A stretch of DNA of 64,000 nt, taken from NCBI GenBank assembly GCA_036250195.1, contig JAVHZZ010000006.1:186991850-187055849 (forward strand). Direction: 5' to 3'. How positions within the stretch are numbered: the stretch's first letter is position 1; the number at the start of each line of letters is the position of its first letter. A program made the position numbers and the translations under genes. The DNA comes from Mixophyes australis. Its lineage: Eukaryota; Chordata; Amphibia; Anura; Limnodynastidae. Positions 36,421-46,272 of the stretch are shown piece by piece. The notes below the pieces were generated by a model. The model saw nothing but the letters and a program-made list of their open reading frames with translations. It ran no database searches and was not told the DNA's origin.

Positions 36421-36831
36421 ATGGAGACCAAAAATTTGGAGGATAAAGTAGGGAAAGATCAAGACCCACTTCCTCCTAATGCTGAAGCTGCTGCCACTAG
36501 TCATGACATAGACGATGAAATGCCATCAACGTCGTCTTCCAAGCCCGATGCCCAATCTCGTAGTACCGGGCATGTAAAATCCAAAAAGCCCAAGTTAAGA
36601 AAAAGTAGCAAAAAGAGAAACTTAAAATCATCTGAGGAGAAACGTAAAGTTGCCAATATGCCATTTACGACACGGAGTGGCAAGGAACGGCTTAGGCCCT
36701 GGCCCGTGTTCATGACTAGTGGTTCAGCTTCACCCACGGATCTTAGCCCTCCTCCTCCTCCCCCCCCCCTACAAAAAATTGAAGAGAGTTATGCTGTCAG
36801 CAACAAAACAGCAAACAACTCTGCCTTCTAA
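36421..36831 (+). CDS. Upstream frame of copy A: acidic/basic N-terminal module of the transposase
   Basis: From ATG 36421 (METKNLEDKVGKDQD...) this frame encodes an acidic start, PSTSSSKPD, a Lys-rich segment (KSKKPKLRKSSKKRN, a likely nuclear localisation signal), MPFTTRSGKER and a proline run, then stops at 36831. Copies C and D keep this module, so it belongs to the element. It overlaps the 899-codon frame by 113 nt but in another phase. The proline run is coded by CCT/CCC with a 10-C homopolymer at 36760-36769, where one extra base would explain the split. Alternatives are a genuine separate ORF, splicing or programmed shifting. An earlier ATG at 36409 gives only four extra residues. Confidence 0.65.
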   Translation: METKNLEDKVGKDQDPLPPNAEAAATSHDIDDEMPSTSSSKPDAQSRSTGHVKSKKPKLRKSSKKRNLKSSEEKRKVANMPFTTRSGKERLRPWPVFMTSGSASPTDLSPPPPPPPLQKIEESYAVSNKTANNSAF

Positions 36832-39418
36832 AGAGAAATTATCACAAATCCACAAGGCGAGTCCAAGGGTGTTGGTGGTTGTCAAGCCTGACCTTCCCAT
36901 CACTGTACGGGAAGAGGTGGCTCGGGAGGAGGCTATTGATGATGTAGCTGGCGCTGTGGAGGAACTTGATGATGAGGATGGTGATGTGGTTATTGTAAAT
37001 GAGGCACCAGGGGGGGAAACAGCTGATGTCCATGGGATGAAAAAGCCCATTGTCATGCCTGGTCAGAAGACCAAAAAATGCACCTCTTCGGTCTGGAGTT
37101 ATTTTTATCCAAATCCAGACAACCAATGTATGGCCATATGTAGCTTATGTAAAGCTCAAATAAGCAGGGGTAAGGATCTTGCCCACCTAGGAACATCCTC
37201 CCTTATACGTCACCTGAATAACCTTCATAGTTCAGTGGTTAGTTCAGGAACTGGGGCTAGGACCCTCATCGGTACAGGGACACCTAAATCCCGTGGTCCA
37301 GTTGGATACACACCAGCAACACCCTCCTCGTCAACTTCCTCCACAATCTCCATCAGATTCAGTCCTGCAGCCCAAGTCAGCAGCCAGACTGAGTCCTCCT
37401 CAATACGGGATTCATCCGAGGAATCCTGCAGCGGTACGCCTACTACTGCCACTGCTGCTGTTGCTGCTGTTAGTCGGTCATCTTCCCAGAGGGGAAGTCG
37501 TAAGACCGCTAAGTCTTTCACAAAACAATTGACCGTCCAACAGTCGTTTGCCATGACCACAAAATACGATAGTAGTCACCCTATTGCAAAGCGTATAACT
37601 GCGGCTGTAACTGCAATGTTGGTGTTAGACGTGCGCCCGGTGTCCGCCATCAGTGGAGTGGGATTTAGAGGGTTGATGGAGGTATTGTGTCCCCGGTACC
37701 AAATCCCTTCGAGATTCCACTTCACTAGGCAGGCGATACCAAAAATGTACAGAGAAGTACGATCAAGTGTCCTCAGTGCTCTAAAAAATGCGGTTGTACC
37801 CACTGTCCACTTAACCACGGACATGTGGACAAGTGGTTCTGGGCAAACGAAGGACTATATGACTGTGACAGCCCACTGGGTAGATGCATCCCCTTCCGCA
37901 GCAACAGCAACAGCTGCATCAGTAGCAGCAACTACAAAATGGCGGCTCGTGCAAAGGCAGGCAACATTGTGTATTACAGGCTTTAATAAGAGGCACAACG
38001 CTGACAACATATTAGAGAAAATGAGGGAAATTATCTCCCAGTGGCTTACCCCACTTAGACTCTCATGGGGATTTGTGGTGTCAGACAATGCCAGTAACAT
38101 TGTGCGGGCATTAAATATGGGCAATTTCCAGCACGTCCCATGTTTTGCCCACACCATTAATTTGATGGTGCAGCATTACCTCAAGAGTGACAGGGGTGTG
38201 CAGGAGATGCTTGCGGTGGCGCGCAAAATTGCTGGACACTTTCGGCATTCAGCCAGTGCCTACCGCAGACTAGAGGCACATCAAAAAAGCATGAACCTGC
38301 CCTGCCATCACCTCAAACAAGAGGTTGTGACGCGCTGGAACTCCACCCTCTATATGCTGCAGAGGATGGAGGAGCAGCAAAAGGCCATTCAGGCCTACAC
38401 AGCCACCTACGACATAGGCAAAGGAGTGGGGATGCGCCTCAGTCAAGCGCAGTGGAGACTGATTTCCGTGTTGTGCAAGGTTCTGCAGCCATTTGAACTT
38501 GCCACACGAGAAGTCAGTTCCGACACTGCCAGCTTGAGTCAGGTCATTCCCCTGATCAGGCTGTTGCAGAAGCAGCTGGAGAAAGTGAGGGAGGAGCTGG
38601 TAAGCCATTGCGATTACACCAAGCATGTAGCTCTTGTGGATGTAGCCCTTCGTACGCTTTGCCAGGATCCGAGGGTGGTCACTCTTTTAAAGTCAGAGGA
38701 ATACATTCTGGCCACCGTGCTCGATCCTCGGTTTAAAGCGTATGTTGTGTCTCTGTTTCCGGCGGACACAAGTCTACAGCGGTGCAAAGACCTGCTGGTC
38801 AGGAGATTGTCCTCTGAAGAGGACCGTGACATGCCAACAGCTCCACCCTCATTTTCTTCCACATCTATGGCTGCGAGGAAAAAGCTCAGTTTTCCCAAAA
38901 GAGGCACTGGCGGGGATGCTGATAACATCTGGTCCGGACTGAAGGACCTGCCAACCATTGCAGACATGTCTACTGTCGCTGCATTGGATGCTGTCACAAT
39001 AGAAAAAATTGTGGATGATTACTTTGCTGACACCATCCAAGTAGACATGTCAGACAGTCCATATTGTTACTGGCAGGAAAAAAAGGCAGTTTGGAAGCCC
39101 CTGTACAAACTGGCTCTATTTTACCTGAGTTGTCCCCCCTCCAGTGTGTACTCGGAAAGAGTTTTTAGTGCAGCGGGGAACCTGGTCAGTGAGCGGCGAA
39201 GGAGGTTGCTTCCTCACAACGTTGAAAAAATGATGTTTATAAAAATGAATAATCAATTCCTCAATGAAGTACAGCACTGCCCTCCAGATACTACAGAGGG
39301 ACCTGTGGTTGTGGAGTCCAGCGGGGACGAATTGATAATGTGTGATGAGGAGGAAGTACACACTGTAGGGGGAGAGGAATCAGAGGTTAAGGATGAGGAC
39401 GACATCTTGCCTCAGTAG
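36719..39418 (+). CDS. hAT transposase, ZBED-like (BED finger + RNase-H-like core + hATC), 899 codons
   Basis: Cut-and-paste transposase. Acidic segment at residues 62-92; BED zinc finger at about 120-170 (VWSYF, C141-x2-C144, H165-x4-H170); Ser/Thr/Ala-rich linker 175-265. The RNase-H-like fold has D368 in LTTDMWTS, D456 in SDNASN and C475-x2-H478 in PCFAHTINL. LDPRFK and ARKKLSFPKRG follow, then the hATC dimerisation domain at about 780-840 with CPPSSVYSERVFSAAGN and a following RRRRLLP. The tail is acidic. No internal stop. Residues 1 to about 25 are probably not native: the frame becomes element-like (ATKQQTTLPSKEK) only after the poly-C run, so the real N-terminus is likely the upstream frame. 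Flanked by exact target duplications. Domesticated ZBED genes are relatives, but here the context is plainly a transposon. Confidence 0.93.
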   Translation: MVQLHPRILALLLLPPPYKKLKRVMLSATKQQTTLPSKEKLSQIHKASPRVLVVVKPDLPITVREEVAREEAIDDVAGAVEELDDEDGDVVIVNEAPGGETADVHGMKKPIVMPGQKTKKCTSSVWSYFYPNPDNQCMAICSLCKAQISRGKDLAHLGTSSLIRHLNNLHSSVVSSGTGARTLIGTGTPKSRGPVGYTPATPSSSTSSTISIRFSPAAQVSSQTESSSIRDSSEESCSGTPTTATAAVAAVSRSSSQRGSRKTAKSFTKQLTVQQSFAMTTKYDSSHPIAKRITAAVTAMLVLDVRPVSAISGVGFRGLMEVLCPRYQIPSRFHFTRQAIPKMYREVRSSVLSALKNAVVPTVHLTTDMWTSGSGQTKDYMTVTAHWVDASPSAATATAASVAATTKWRLVQRQATLCITGFNKRHNADNILEKMREIISQWLTPLRLSWGFVVSDNASNIVRALNMGNFQHVPCFAHTINLMVQHYLKSDRGVQEMLAVARKIAGHFRHSASAYRRLEAHQKSMNLPCHHLKQEVVTRWNSTLYMLQRMEEQQKAIQAYTATYDIGKGVGMRLSQAQWRLISVLCKVLQPFELATREVSSDTASLSQVIPLIRLLQKQLEKVREELVSHCDYTKHVALVDVALRTLCQDPRVVTLLKSEEYILATVLDPRFKAYVVSLFPADTSLQRCKDLLVRRLSSEEDRDMPTAPPSFSSTSMAARKKLSFPKRGTGGDADNIWSGLKDLPTIADMSTVAALDAVTIEKIVDDYFADTIQVDMSDSPYCYWQEKKAVWKPLYKLALFYLSCPPSSVYSERVFSAAGNLVSERRRRLLPHNVEKMMFIKMNNQFLNEVQHCPPDTTEGPVVVESSGDELIMCDEEEVHTVGGEESEVKDEDDILPQ

Positions 39419-39473
39419 AGCCTGTTTAGTCTGTACAGGGAGAGATGAATAGCTTTTTTGGTGTGGAGGCCCA

Positions 39474-39537
39474 AACAAACCAATCATTTCAGCCAAAGTT
39501 GTTTGGTAGGCCCTGTCGCTGAAATGATTGGTTTGTT
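39474..39537 (+). promoter_or_regulatory. Perfect 20-bp inverted repeat just 3' of the transposase
   Basis: Arms 39474-39493 (aacaaaccaatcatttcagc) and 39518-39537 are exact reverse complements with a 24-nt loop, starting 55 bp after the stop codon. The same structure occurs at 59492-59553 in copy B with a paired base change, which argues that pairing itself is kept. The role (3'-end formation, RNA stability, or transposase or host-factor site) is unknown. Confidence 0.8.
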
Positions 39538-39719
39538 AAAGTGTGCATGTCCTATTTCAACAACATAAGGGTGGGTGTGAGGGCCCAAGGACAATTCCAT
39601 CTTGGAACTTTTTTTTTGCATTATATGACCAATCAACAGTCGTTTGCCATGTTCAAAAAGTAAAACCAAATTTAAAAAAATACAAGAAATTAAACCAAAA
39701 GTAAAATGCCGTGTCATAA

Positions 39720-40900
39720 TTTAAAACAAGAGGTATTGACGTGCTCTAAAACTACTGTATTGTTGTTTATATTTTATAAACACTACACTTGAAAGCTTGA
39801 GTCTTTCAATAAAAAAGTAACTGTCCATTGCACGAATATTTGCAACAGGGACAATTTTAGGGTTAAGAAAGTCAACTAATAACACTTCGACGCTGTCTGT
39901 CTTTATAAACACTACACTTGGAAGTTGGAGAAGGTATTGTGGCCCCGGCACCAAATTTACTACCGGGGCCACTCCACTGTGCAGTCCATATTTAGGTGTA
40001 TCAGATATTAAACAACGGTGACAGTTGATGCCCAATTTTTTAATTATATTGTGGCCTCGGTACCAAATTGTGTACCGGGGCCACCACACTACGCAGTCCA
40101 GATACTTGTTTGGTGGAATTCAGACCAGTTGAGGGTTTTATTATTATATTGTGTGGACCACTCTATCTATACCACACTACAACTCTATACCACTCTATTT
40201 CATACTTTAATTCTATTTAATACTTTAATTCTATTTCATACTTTAATTCTATTTAATACTTTAATTATATTTCATACTTTAATTCTATTTAATACTTTAA
40301 TTCTATTACTAATTACCATAAAGAGGAACTGCCGCTTCTATTTAATACTTTAATTCTATTAGTAGTTACCATAAAGAGGAACAAAATAAACCAATTTTAC
40401 CAAAAGTATAATATGACTTAGACTTACAAACACTACACTTGAAAGATGGTGCCTTTAAATGAAAAAGTCAGTCTTCATTGCACGACTATGTGCAACAGGG
40501 ACAGTTTTTGGGTTTACAAAGTCAACGAATAACACTTCGACCCTGTCTGTCTTTAACATACTTGATGGGATCTCAATGACGAATTGTCTGTACCATGTTT
40601 GGAGGAGGTATTGTGGCCCCGGTACCAAATTGGGTACCGGGGCCACTCCACTATGCAGTCCAGATAGAGGTGTATCAGATATTAAACAACGTTGACTGTT
40701 GATGCCCAATTTTTTAATTATATTGTGGCCTCGGTACCAAATTGTGTACCGGGGCCACCACACTACGCAGTCCATACCCTTTTTTGGTGGAATTCTGACA
40801 CGTGGAGGGTTTTTTAATTATATTGTGGCCTCGGTACCAAATTGTGTACCGGGGCCACCACACTACGCAGTCAAGATAGATAGATGCGTATCATAGATAA
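39720..40900 (+). repeat. Hairpin-bearing repeat units of copy A (KpnI-site hairpins)
   Basis: Five GC-rich hairpins in AT-rich DNA: 39940-39971, 40052-40083, 40614-40645, 40726-40757 and 40826-40857. The best (40614) has a perfect 13-bp stem, tggccccggtacc to ggtaccggggcca, with loop aaattg. They belong to two ~670-bp direct repeats ('cacttgaaag...gcacgacta.ttgcaacaggga', at about 39788 and 40438). Each is followed by 'ctac/tgcgcagtcca'-type text shared with the downstream satellite. AATAAA-type signals occur at about 39807 and 40385. A (tttaattctatttaatac)n minisatellite lies at 40195-40355. Confidence 0.85.
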
Positions 40901-41074
40901 AGTACATTCAGTGGTGTGGGGCAAATTGAAAAATATTCAAAATGCACTGACATTATCAAAAACAAGAGGTTGTCACACGCTAAAACTCCAACATGTATAT
41001 GATGGAGAGGATGGAGGAGCAGCCGTATGTGTAGTGTAATGCAGACCTGTTGAAGGTTTTTTATATATTTTATT
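40901..41074 (+). other. Transition zone between hairpin units and satellite, with a transposase-derived scrap
   Basis: 'caagaggttgtcacacgctaaaactccaacatgtatatgatggagaggatggaggagcag' (about 40963-41023) closely repeats the transposase coding text at about 38319-38375 ('caagaggttgtgacgcgctgg...'). A piece of the element's own ORF is thus duplicated in its 3' region. 'tgttgaaggttttttatatattttattgtggtg' then leads into the array. Confidence 0.8.
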
Positions 41075-44000
41075 GTGGTGCCCAGTGCCCACTCCTCTAG
41101 GCAATCCAGGTACATTTATTGGTGCGAATCATAAAAGTTCAGGGTTTTTAATATATATTGTGGTGACCCACTCCTCTACGCAGTCCAGGTACATTTATTG
41201 GTGCGATTCATAAAAGTTCAGGGATTTTAATATATTGTGGTGACCCACTCCTCTACGCAGTCCAGGTACATTTATTGGTGCGATTCATAAAAGTTCAGGG
41301 TTTTTAAGATATAGTGTGGTGACCCACTCCTCTACGCAGTCCAGGTACATTTATTGGTGCGATTCATAAAAGTTCAGGGTTTTTAAGATATATTGTGGTG
41401 ACCCACTCCTCTACGCAGTCCAGGTACATTTATTGGTGCGATTCATAAAAGTTCTGGGTTTTTAAGATATTGTGGTGACCCACTCCTCTACGCAGTCCAG
41501 GTACATTTATTGGTGCGAATCATAAAAGTTCAGGGTTTTTAATATATATTGTGGTGACCCACTCCTCTACGCAGTCCAGGTACATTTATTGGTGCGATTC
41601 ATAAAAGTTCAGGGTTTTTAATATATATTGTGGTGACCCACTCCTCTACGCAGTCCAGGTACATTTATTGGTGCGATTCATAAAAGTTCAGGGTTTTTAA
41701 GATATATTGTGGTGACCCACTCCTCTACGCAGTCCAGGTACATTTATTGGTGCGATTCATAAAAGTTCTGGGTTTTTAAGATATTGTGGTGACCCACTCC
41801 TCTACGCAGTCCAGGTACATTTATTGGTGCGAATCATAAAAGTTCAGGGTTTTTAATATATATTGTGGTGACCCACTCCTCTACGCAGTCCAGGTACATT
41901 TATTGGTGCGATTCATAAAAGTTCAGGGTTTTTAATATATATTGTGGTGACCCACTCCTCTACGCAGTCCAGGTACATTTATTGGTGCGATTCATAAAAG
42001 TTCAGGGTTTTTAAGATATTGTGGTGACCCACTCCTCTACGCAGTCCAGGTACATTTATTGGTGCGAATCATAAAAGTTCAGGGTTTTTAATATATCTTG
42101 TGGTGACCCACTCCTATACGCAGTCCAGGTACATTTATTGGTGCGATTCATAAAAGTTCAGGGTTTTTAATAGATATTGTGGTGACCCACTCCTCTACGC
42201 AGTCCAGGTACATTTATTGGTGCGAATCATAAAAGTTCAGGGTTTTTAATATATCTTGTGGTGACCCACTCCTCTACGCAGTCCAGGTACATTTATTGGT
42301 GCGATTCATAAAAGTTCTGGGTTTTTAAGATATTGTGGTGACCCACTCCTCTACGCAGTCCAGGTACATTTATTGGTGCGAATCATAAAAGTTCAGGGTT
42401 TTTAATATATATTGTGGTGACCCACTCCTCTACGCAGTCCAGGTACATTTATTGGTGCGATTCATAAAAGTTCAGGGTTTTTAATATATATTGTGGTGAC
42501 CCACTCCTCTACGCAGTCCAGGTACATTTATTGGTGCGAATCATAAAAGTTCAGGGTTTTTAATATATATTGTGGTGACCCACTCCTCTACGCAGTCCAG
42601 GTACATTTATTGGTGCGATTCATAAAAGTTCAGGGTTTTTAATATATTGTGGTGACCCACTCCTCTACGCAGTCCAGGTACATTTATTGGTGCGAATCAT
42701 AAAAGTTCAGGGTTTTTAATATATATTGTGGTGACCCACTCCTCTACGCAGTCCAGGTACATTTATTGGTGCGATTCATAAAAGTTCTGGGTTTTTAAGA
42801 TATTGTGGTGACCCACTCCTCTACGCAGTCCAGGTACATTTATTGGTGCGATTCATAAAAGTTCAGGGTTTTTAAGATATATTGTGGTGACCCACTCCTC
42901 TACGCAGTCCAGGTACATTTATTGGTGCGATTCATAAAAGTTCAGGTTTTTAAGATATTGTGGTGACCCACTCCTCTACGCAGTCCAGGTACATTTATTG
43001 GTGCGAATCATAAAAGTTCAGGGTTTTTAATATATATTGTGGTGACCCACTCCTATACGCAGTCCAGGTACATTTATTGGTGCGATTCATAAAAGTTCAG
43101 GGTTTTTAAGATATTGTGGTGACCCACTCCTCTACGCAGTCCAGGTACATTTATTGGTGCGATTCATAAAAGTTCTGGGTTTTTAAGATATTGTGGTGAC
43201 CCACTCCTCTACGCAGTCCAGGTACATTTATTGGTGCGATTCATAAAAGTTCAGGGTTTTTAAGATATATTGTGGTGACCCACTCCTCTACGCAGTCCAG
43301 GTACATTTATTGGTGCGATTCATAAAAGTTCAGGGTTTTTAAGATATTGTGGTGACCCACTCCTCTACGCAGTCCAGGTACATTTATTGGTGCGAATCAT
43401 AAAAGTTCAGGGTTTTTAATATATATTGTGGTGACCCACTCCTCTACGCAGTCCAGGTACATTTATTGGTGCGATTCATAAAAGTTCAGGGTTTTTAATA
43501 TATATTGTGGTGACCCACTCCTCTACGCAGTCCAGGTACATTTATTGGTGCGATTCATAAAAGTTCAGGGTTTTTAAGATATTGTGGTGACCCACTCCTC
43601 TACGCAGTCCAGGTACATTTATTGGTGCGAATCATAAAAGTTCAGGGTTTTTAATATATCTTGTGGTGACCCACTCCTATACGCAGTCCAGGTACATTTA
43701 TTGGTGCGATTCATAAAAGTTCAGGGTTTTTAATAGATATTGTGGTGACCCACTCCTCTACGCAGTCCAGGTACATTTATTGGTGCGAATCATAAAAGTT
43801 CAGGGTTTTTAATATATCTTGTGGTGACCCACTCCTCTACGCAGTCCAGGTACATTTATTGGTGCGATTCATAAAAGTTCTGGGTTTTTAAGATATTGTG
43901 GTGACCCACTCCTCTACGCAGTCCAGGTACATTTATTGGTGCGAATCATAAAAGTTCAGGGTTTTTAATATATATTGTGGTGACCCACTCCTCTACGCAG

Positions 44001-45488
44001 TCCAGGTACATTTATTGGTGCGATTCATAAAAGTTCAGGGTTTTTAATATATATTGTGGTGACCCACTCCTCTACGCAGTCCAGGTACATTTATTGGTGC
44101 GAATCATAAAAGTTCAGGGTTTTTAATATATATTGTGGTGACCCACTCCTCTACGCAGTCCAGGTACATTTATTGGTGCGATTCATAAAAGTTCAAGGTT
44201 TTTAATATATTGTGGTGACCCACTCCTCTACGCAGTCCAGGTACATTTATTGGTGCGAATCATAAAAGTTCAGGGTTTTTAATATATATTGTGGTGACCC
44301 ACTCCTCTACGCAGTCCAGGTACATTTATTGGTGCGATTCATAAAAGTTCTGGGTTTTTAAGATATTGTGGTGACCCACTCCTCTACGCAGTCCAGGTAC
44401 ATTTATTGGTGCGATTCATAAAAGTTCAGGGTTTTTAAGATATATTGTGGTGACCCACTCCTCTACGCAGTCCAGGTACATTTATTGGTGCGATTCATAA
44501 AAGTTCAGGGTTTTTAAGATATTGTGGTGACCCACTCCTCTACGCAGCCCAGGTACATTTATTGGTGCGAATCATAAAAGTTCAGGGTTTTTAATATATA
44601 TTGTGGTGACCCACTCCTCTACGCAGTCCAGGTACATTTATTGGTGCGATTCATAAAAGTTCAGGGTTTTTAAGATATTGTGGTGACCCACTCCTCTACG
44701 CAGTCCAGGTACATTTATTGGTGCGATTCATAAAAGTTCTGGGTTTTTAAGATATTGTGGTGACCCACTCCTCTACGCAGTCCAGGTACATTTATTGGTG
44801 CGATTCATAAAAGTTCAGGGTTTTTAAGATATATTGTGGTGACCCACTCCTCTACGCAGTCCAGGTACATTTATTGGTGCGATTCATAAAAGTTCAGGGT
44901 TTTTAAGATATTGTGGTGACCCACTCCTCTACGCAGTCCAGGTACATTTATTGGTGCGAATCATAAAAGTTCAGGGTTTTTAATATATATTGTGGTGACC
45001 CACTCCTCTACGCAGTCCAGGTACATTTATTGGTGCGATTCATAAAAGTTCAGGGTTTTTAAGATATTGTGGTGACCCACTCCTCTACGCAGTCCAGGTA
45101 CATTTATTGGTGCGATTCATAAAAGTTCAGGGTTTTTAAGATATTGTGGTGACCCACTCCTCTACGCAGTCCAGGTACATTTATTGGTGCGATTCATAAA
45201 AGTTCAGGGTTTTTAAGATATATTGTGGTGACCCACTCCTCTACGCAGTCCAGGTACATTTATTGGTGCGATTCATAAAAGTTCAGGGTTTTTAAGATAT
45301 TGTGGTGACCCACTCCTCTACGCAGTCCAGGTACATTTATTGGTGCGAATCATAAAAGTTCAGGGTTTTTAATATATATTGTGGTGACCCACTCCTCTAC
45401 GCAGTCCAGGTACATTTATTGGTGCGATTCATAAAAGTTCAGGGTTTTTAATATATATTGTGGTGACCCACTCCTCTACGCAGTCCAG
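41075..45488 (+). repeat. Satellite array, ~56 copies of a 77/79-bp monomer, inside hAT copy A
   Basis: Monomer: 'gtggtgacccactcctctac', 'gcagtccaggtacatttatt', 'ggtgcgattcataaaagttc', then 'agggtttttaa' plus an AT-rich joint (agatatt, agatatatt, atatatatt). Starts at 41160, 41237, 41316, 41395 and 41472 give 77-79 bp spacing. Variants (gaatc/gattc, tctggg/caggg, cctatacg, atatatcttg, atagatattg) recur in the same order 1563 bp apart, showing higher-order units of 20 monomers. No ORF. Not a CRISPR array: there are no unique spacers. Confidence 0.97.
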
Positions 45489-45803
45489 AAAGATACCTTG
45501 GTGCAACGTTTTGGACTAATAACTATATTGTAAGGTGTTCAGAATACACTGTAAATTAGTGGAAATGCTTGTTATTGAATGTTATTGAGGTTAATAATAG
45601 CCTAGGAGTGAAAATAAGCCCAAAAACTTGATTTTTAAACTTTTTATGTTTTTTTCCAAAAAAATCCGAATCCAAAACCTTAAATCCGAACCGAGACCTT
45701 TCGTCAAGTGTTTTGCGAGACAAATCCGAACCCCAAAAATAACGAAAATCCGGATCCAAAACACAAAACACGAGACCTCAAAAGTCGCCGGTGCACATCC
45801 CTA
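45489..45803 (+). repeat. 3' subterminal region and terminus of hAT copy A
   Basis: 'gttattgaggttaataatag' is shared with copy B (about 60885) and, reversed, with copy C (about 25040). Repeated 'aaatccgaa/aatccaaaac' motifs pair in sense with the 'tcggat' motifs of the 5' end, as expected for subterminal transposase-binding repeats of hAT elements (a family property; binding is inferred). Ends gcacatcccta. Confidence 0.85.
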
Positions 45804-45811
45804 CTTGCTAG

Positions 45812-46272
45812 TCTGAACTGAGCATGCGCACACCTGGTCTTTTCAAAACTTCCTGCATTCACTTGATTGGCTAATTGCCTGTCAGTCTTGTCTATTTAAA
45901 GCACCTGTCTCCCTACCAAGTTGCCAGATCTTCAGGTCTCCTTACCTGTTAGGATGTCTCCTCCTCTGGCTCCTGATTATTGCTTCCACATCGCTATTTG
46001 TTAGAGTCAGCAACCATGCTGCAGGTTGTTGCGCATCACCTCTGATCCTGCTCCAGGGCTTCCAGCTCATCAGTACCTCAGCGCTTCACCATCCTGCAGC
46101 CTGTTGCTCTCCTGTGTACTTCTGTATCACGTCCACAGTCAAGACGCTGCTGCCACTCTGCAGATCGTTACTAATCATCTCAGATCCTGCTCCAGGGCAG
46201 CTAATCAGGACCTCAGCGCTTCTTCATCCTGCAGCTTGTTGCTCTCCTGTGTACTTCTGTATTACCTCCACA
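45812..46272 (+). repeat. LTR-like repeat R3, first part after copy A
   Basis: 'gagcatgcgcacacc', 'attggctaattgcctgtcag', 'tctatttaaagcacctg' and 'gccagatcttcaggtctcc' match R1 (17990-19154) in reverse complement, including a TATA-like atttaaagc. ~140-bp units ('gatcctgctccagggc...cagcgcttc.tcatcctgcag') follow. Interrupted at 46272 by a non-autonomous hAT and resumed at 48190. Confidence 0.6.

Larger units (their letters stand above)
35150..45803 (+). mobile_element. hAT copy A: full-length 10.65-kb ZBED-like DNA transposon carrying a satellite array
   Basis: Ends tagggatgagcgc and gcacatcccta form short TIRs (tagggatg.gc). Exact 8-bp target duplications, cttgctag, occur at 35142-35149 and 45804-45811. 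Order: 5' end with repeated atccgag/tcggatc motifs, a CTGTG microsatellite, ~295-bp leader repeats, an upstream frame, the 899-codon transposase, a 3' hairpin, KpnI-site hairpin units, a 4.4-kb satellite, and a 3' subterminal region rich in aatccgaa/atccaaaac. Exact TSDs and an open transposase suggest a recent insertion. It sits inside LTR-like repeat R3. Confidence 0.95.

Noticed and set aside
36501..39361. Minus-strand open frames (61-127 codons) opposite the transposase
   Set aside because: Antisense shadows of a real coding sequence; no motifs.
36719..39418. The 899-codon frame as a domesticated ZBED host gene
   Set aside because: It is intronless, flanked by transposon ends and exact 8-bp duplications, and related broken copies lie nearby; it is a transposon gene.
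41075..45488. Regular repeat array that might be taken for a CRISPR array
   Set aside because: Head-to-tail monomers with no unique spacers, in a eukaryotic transposon; an ordinary satellite with higher-order structure.
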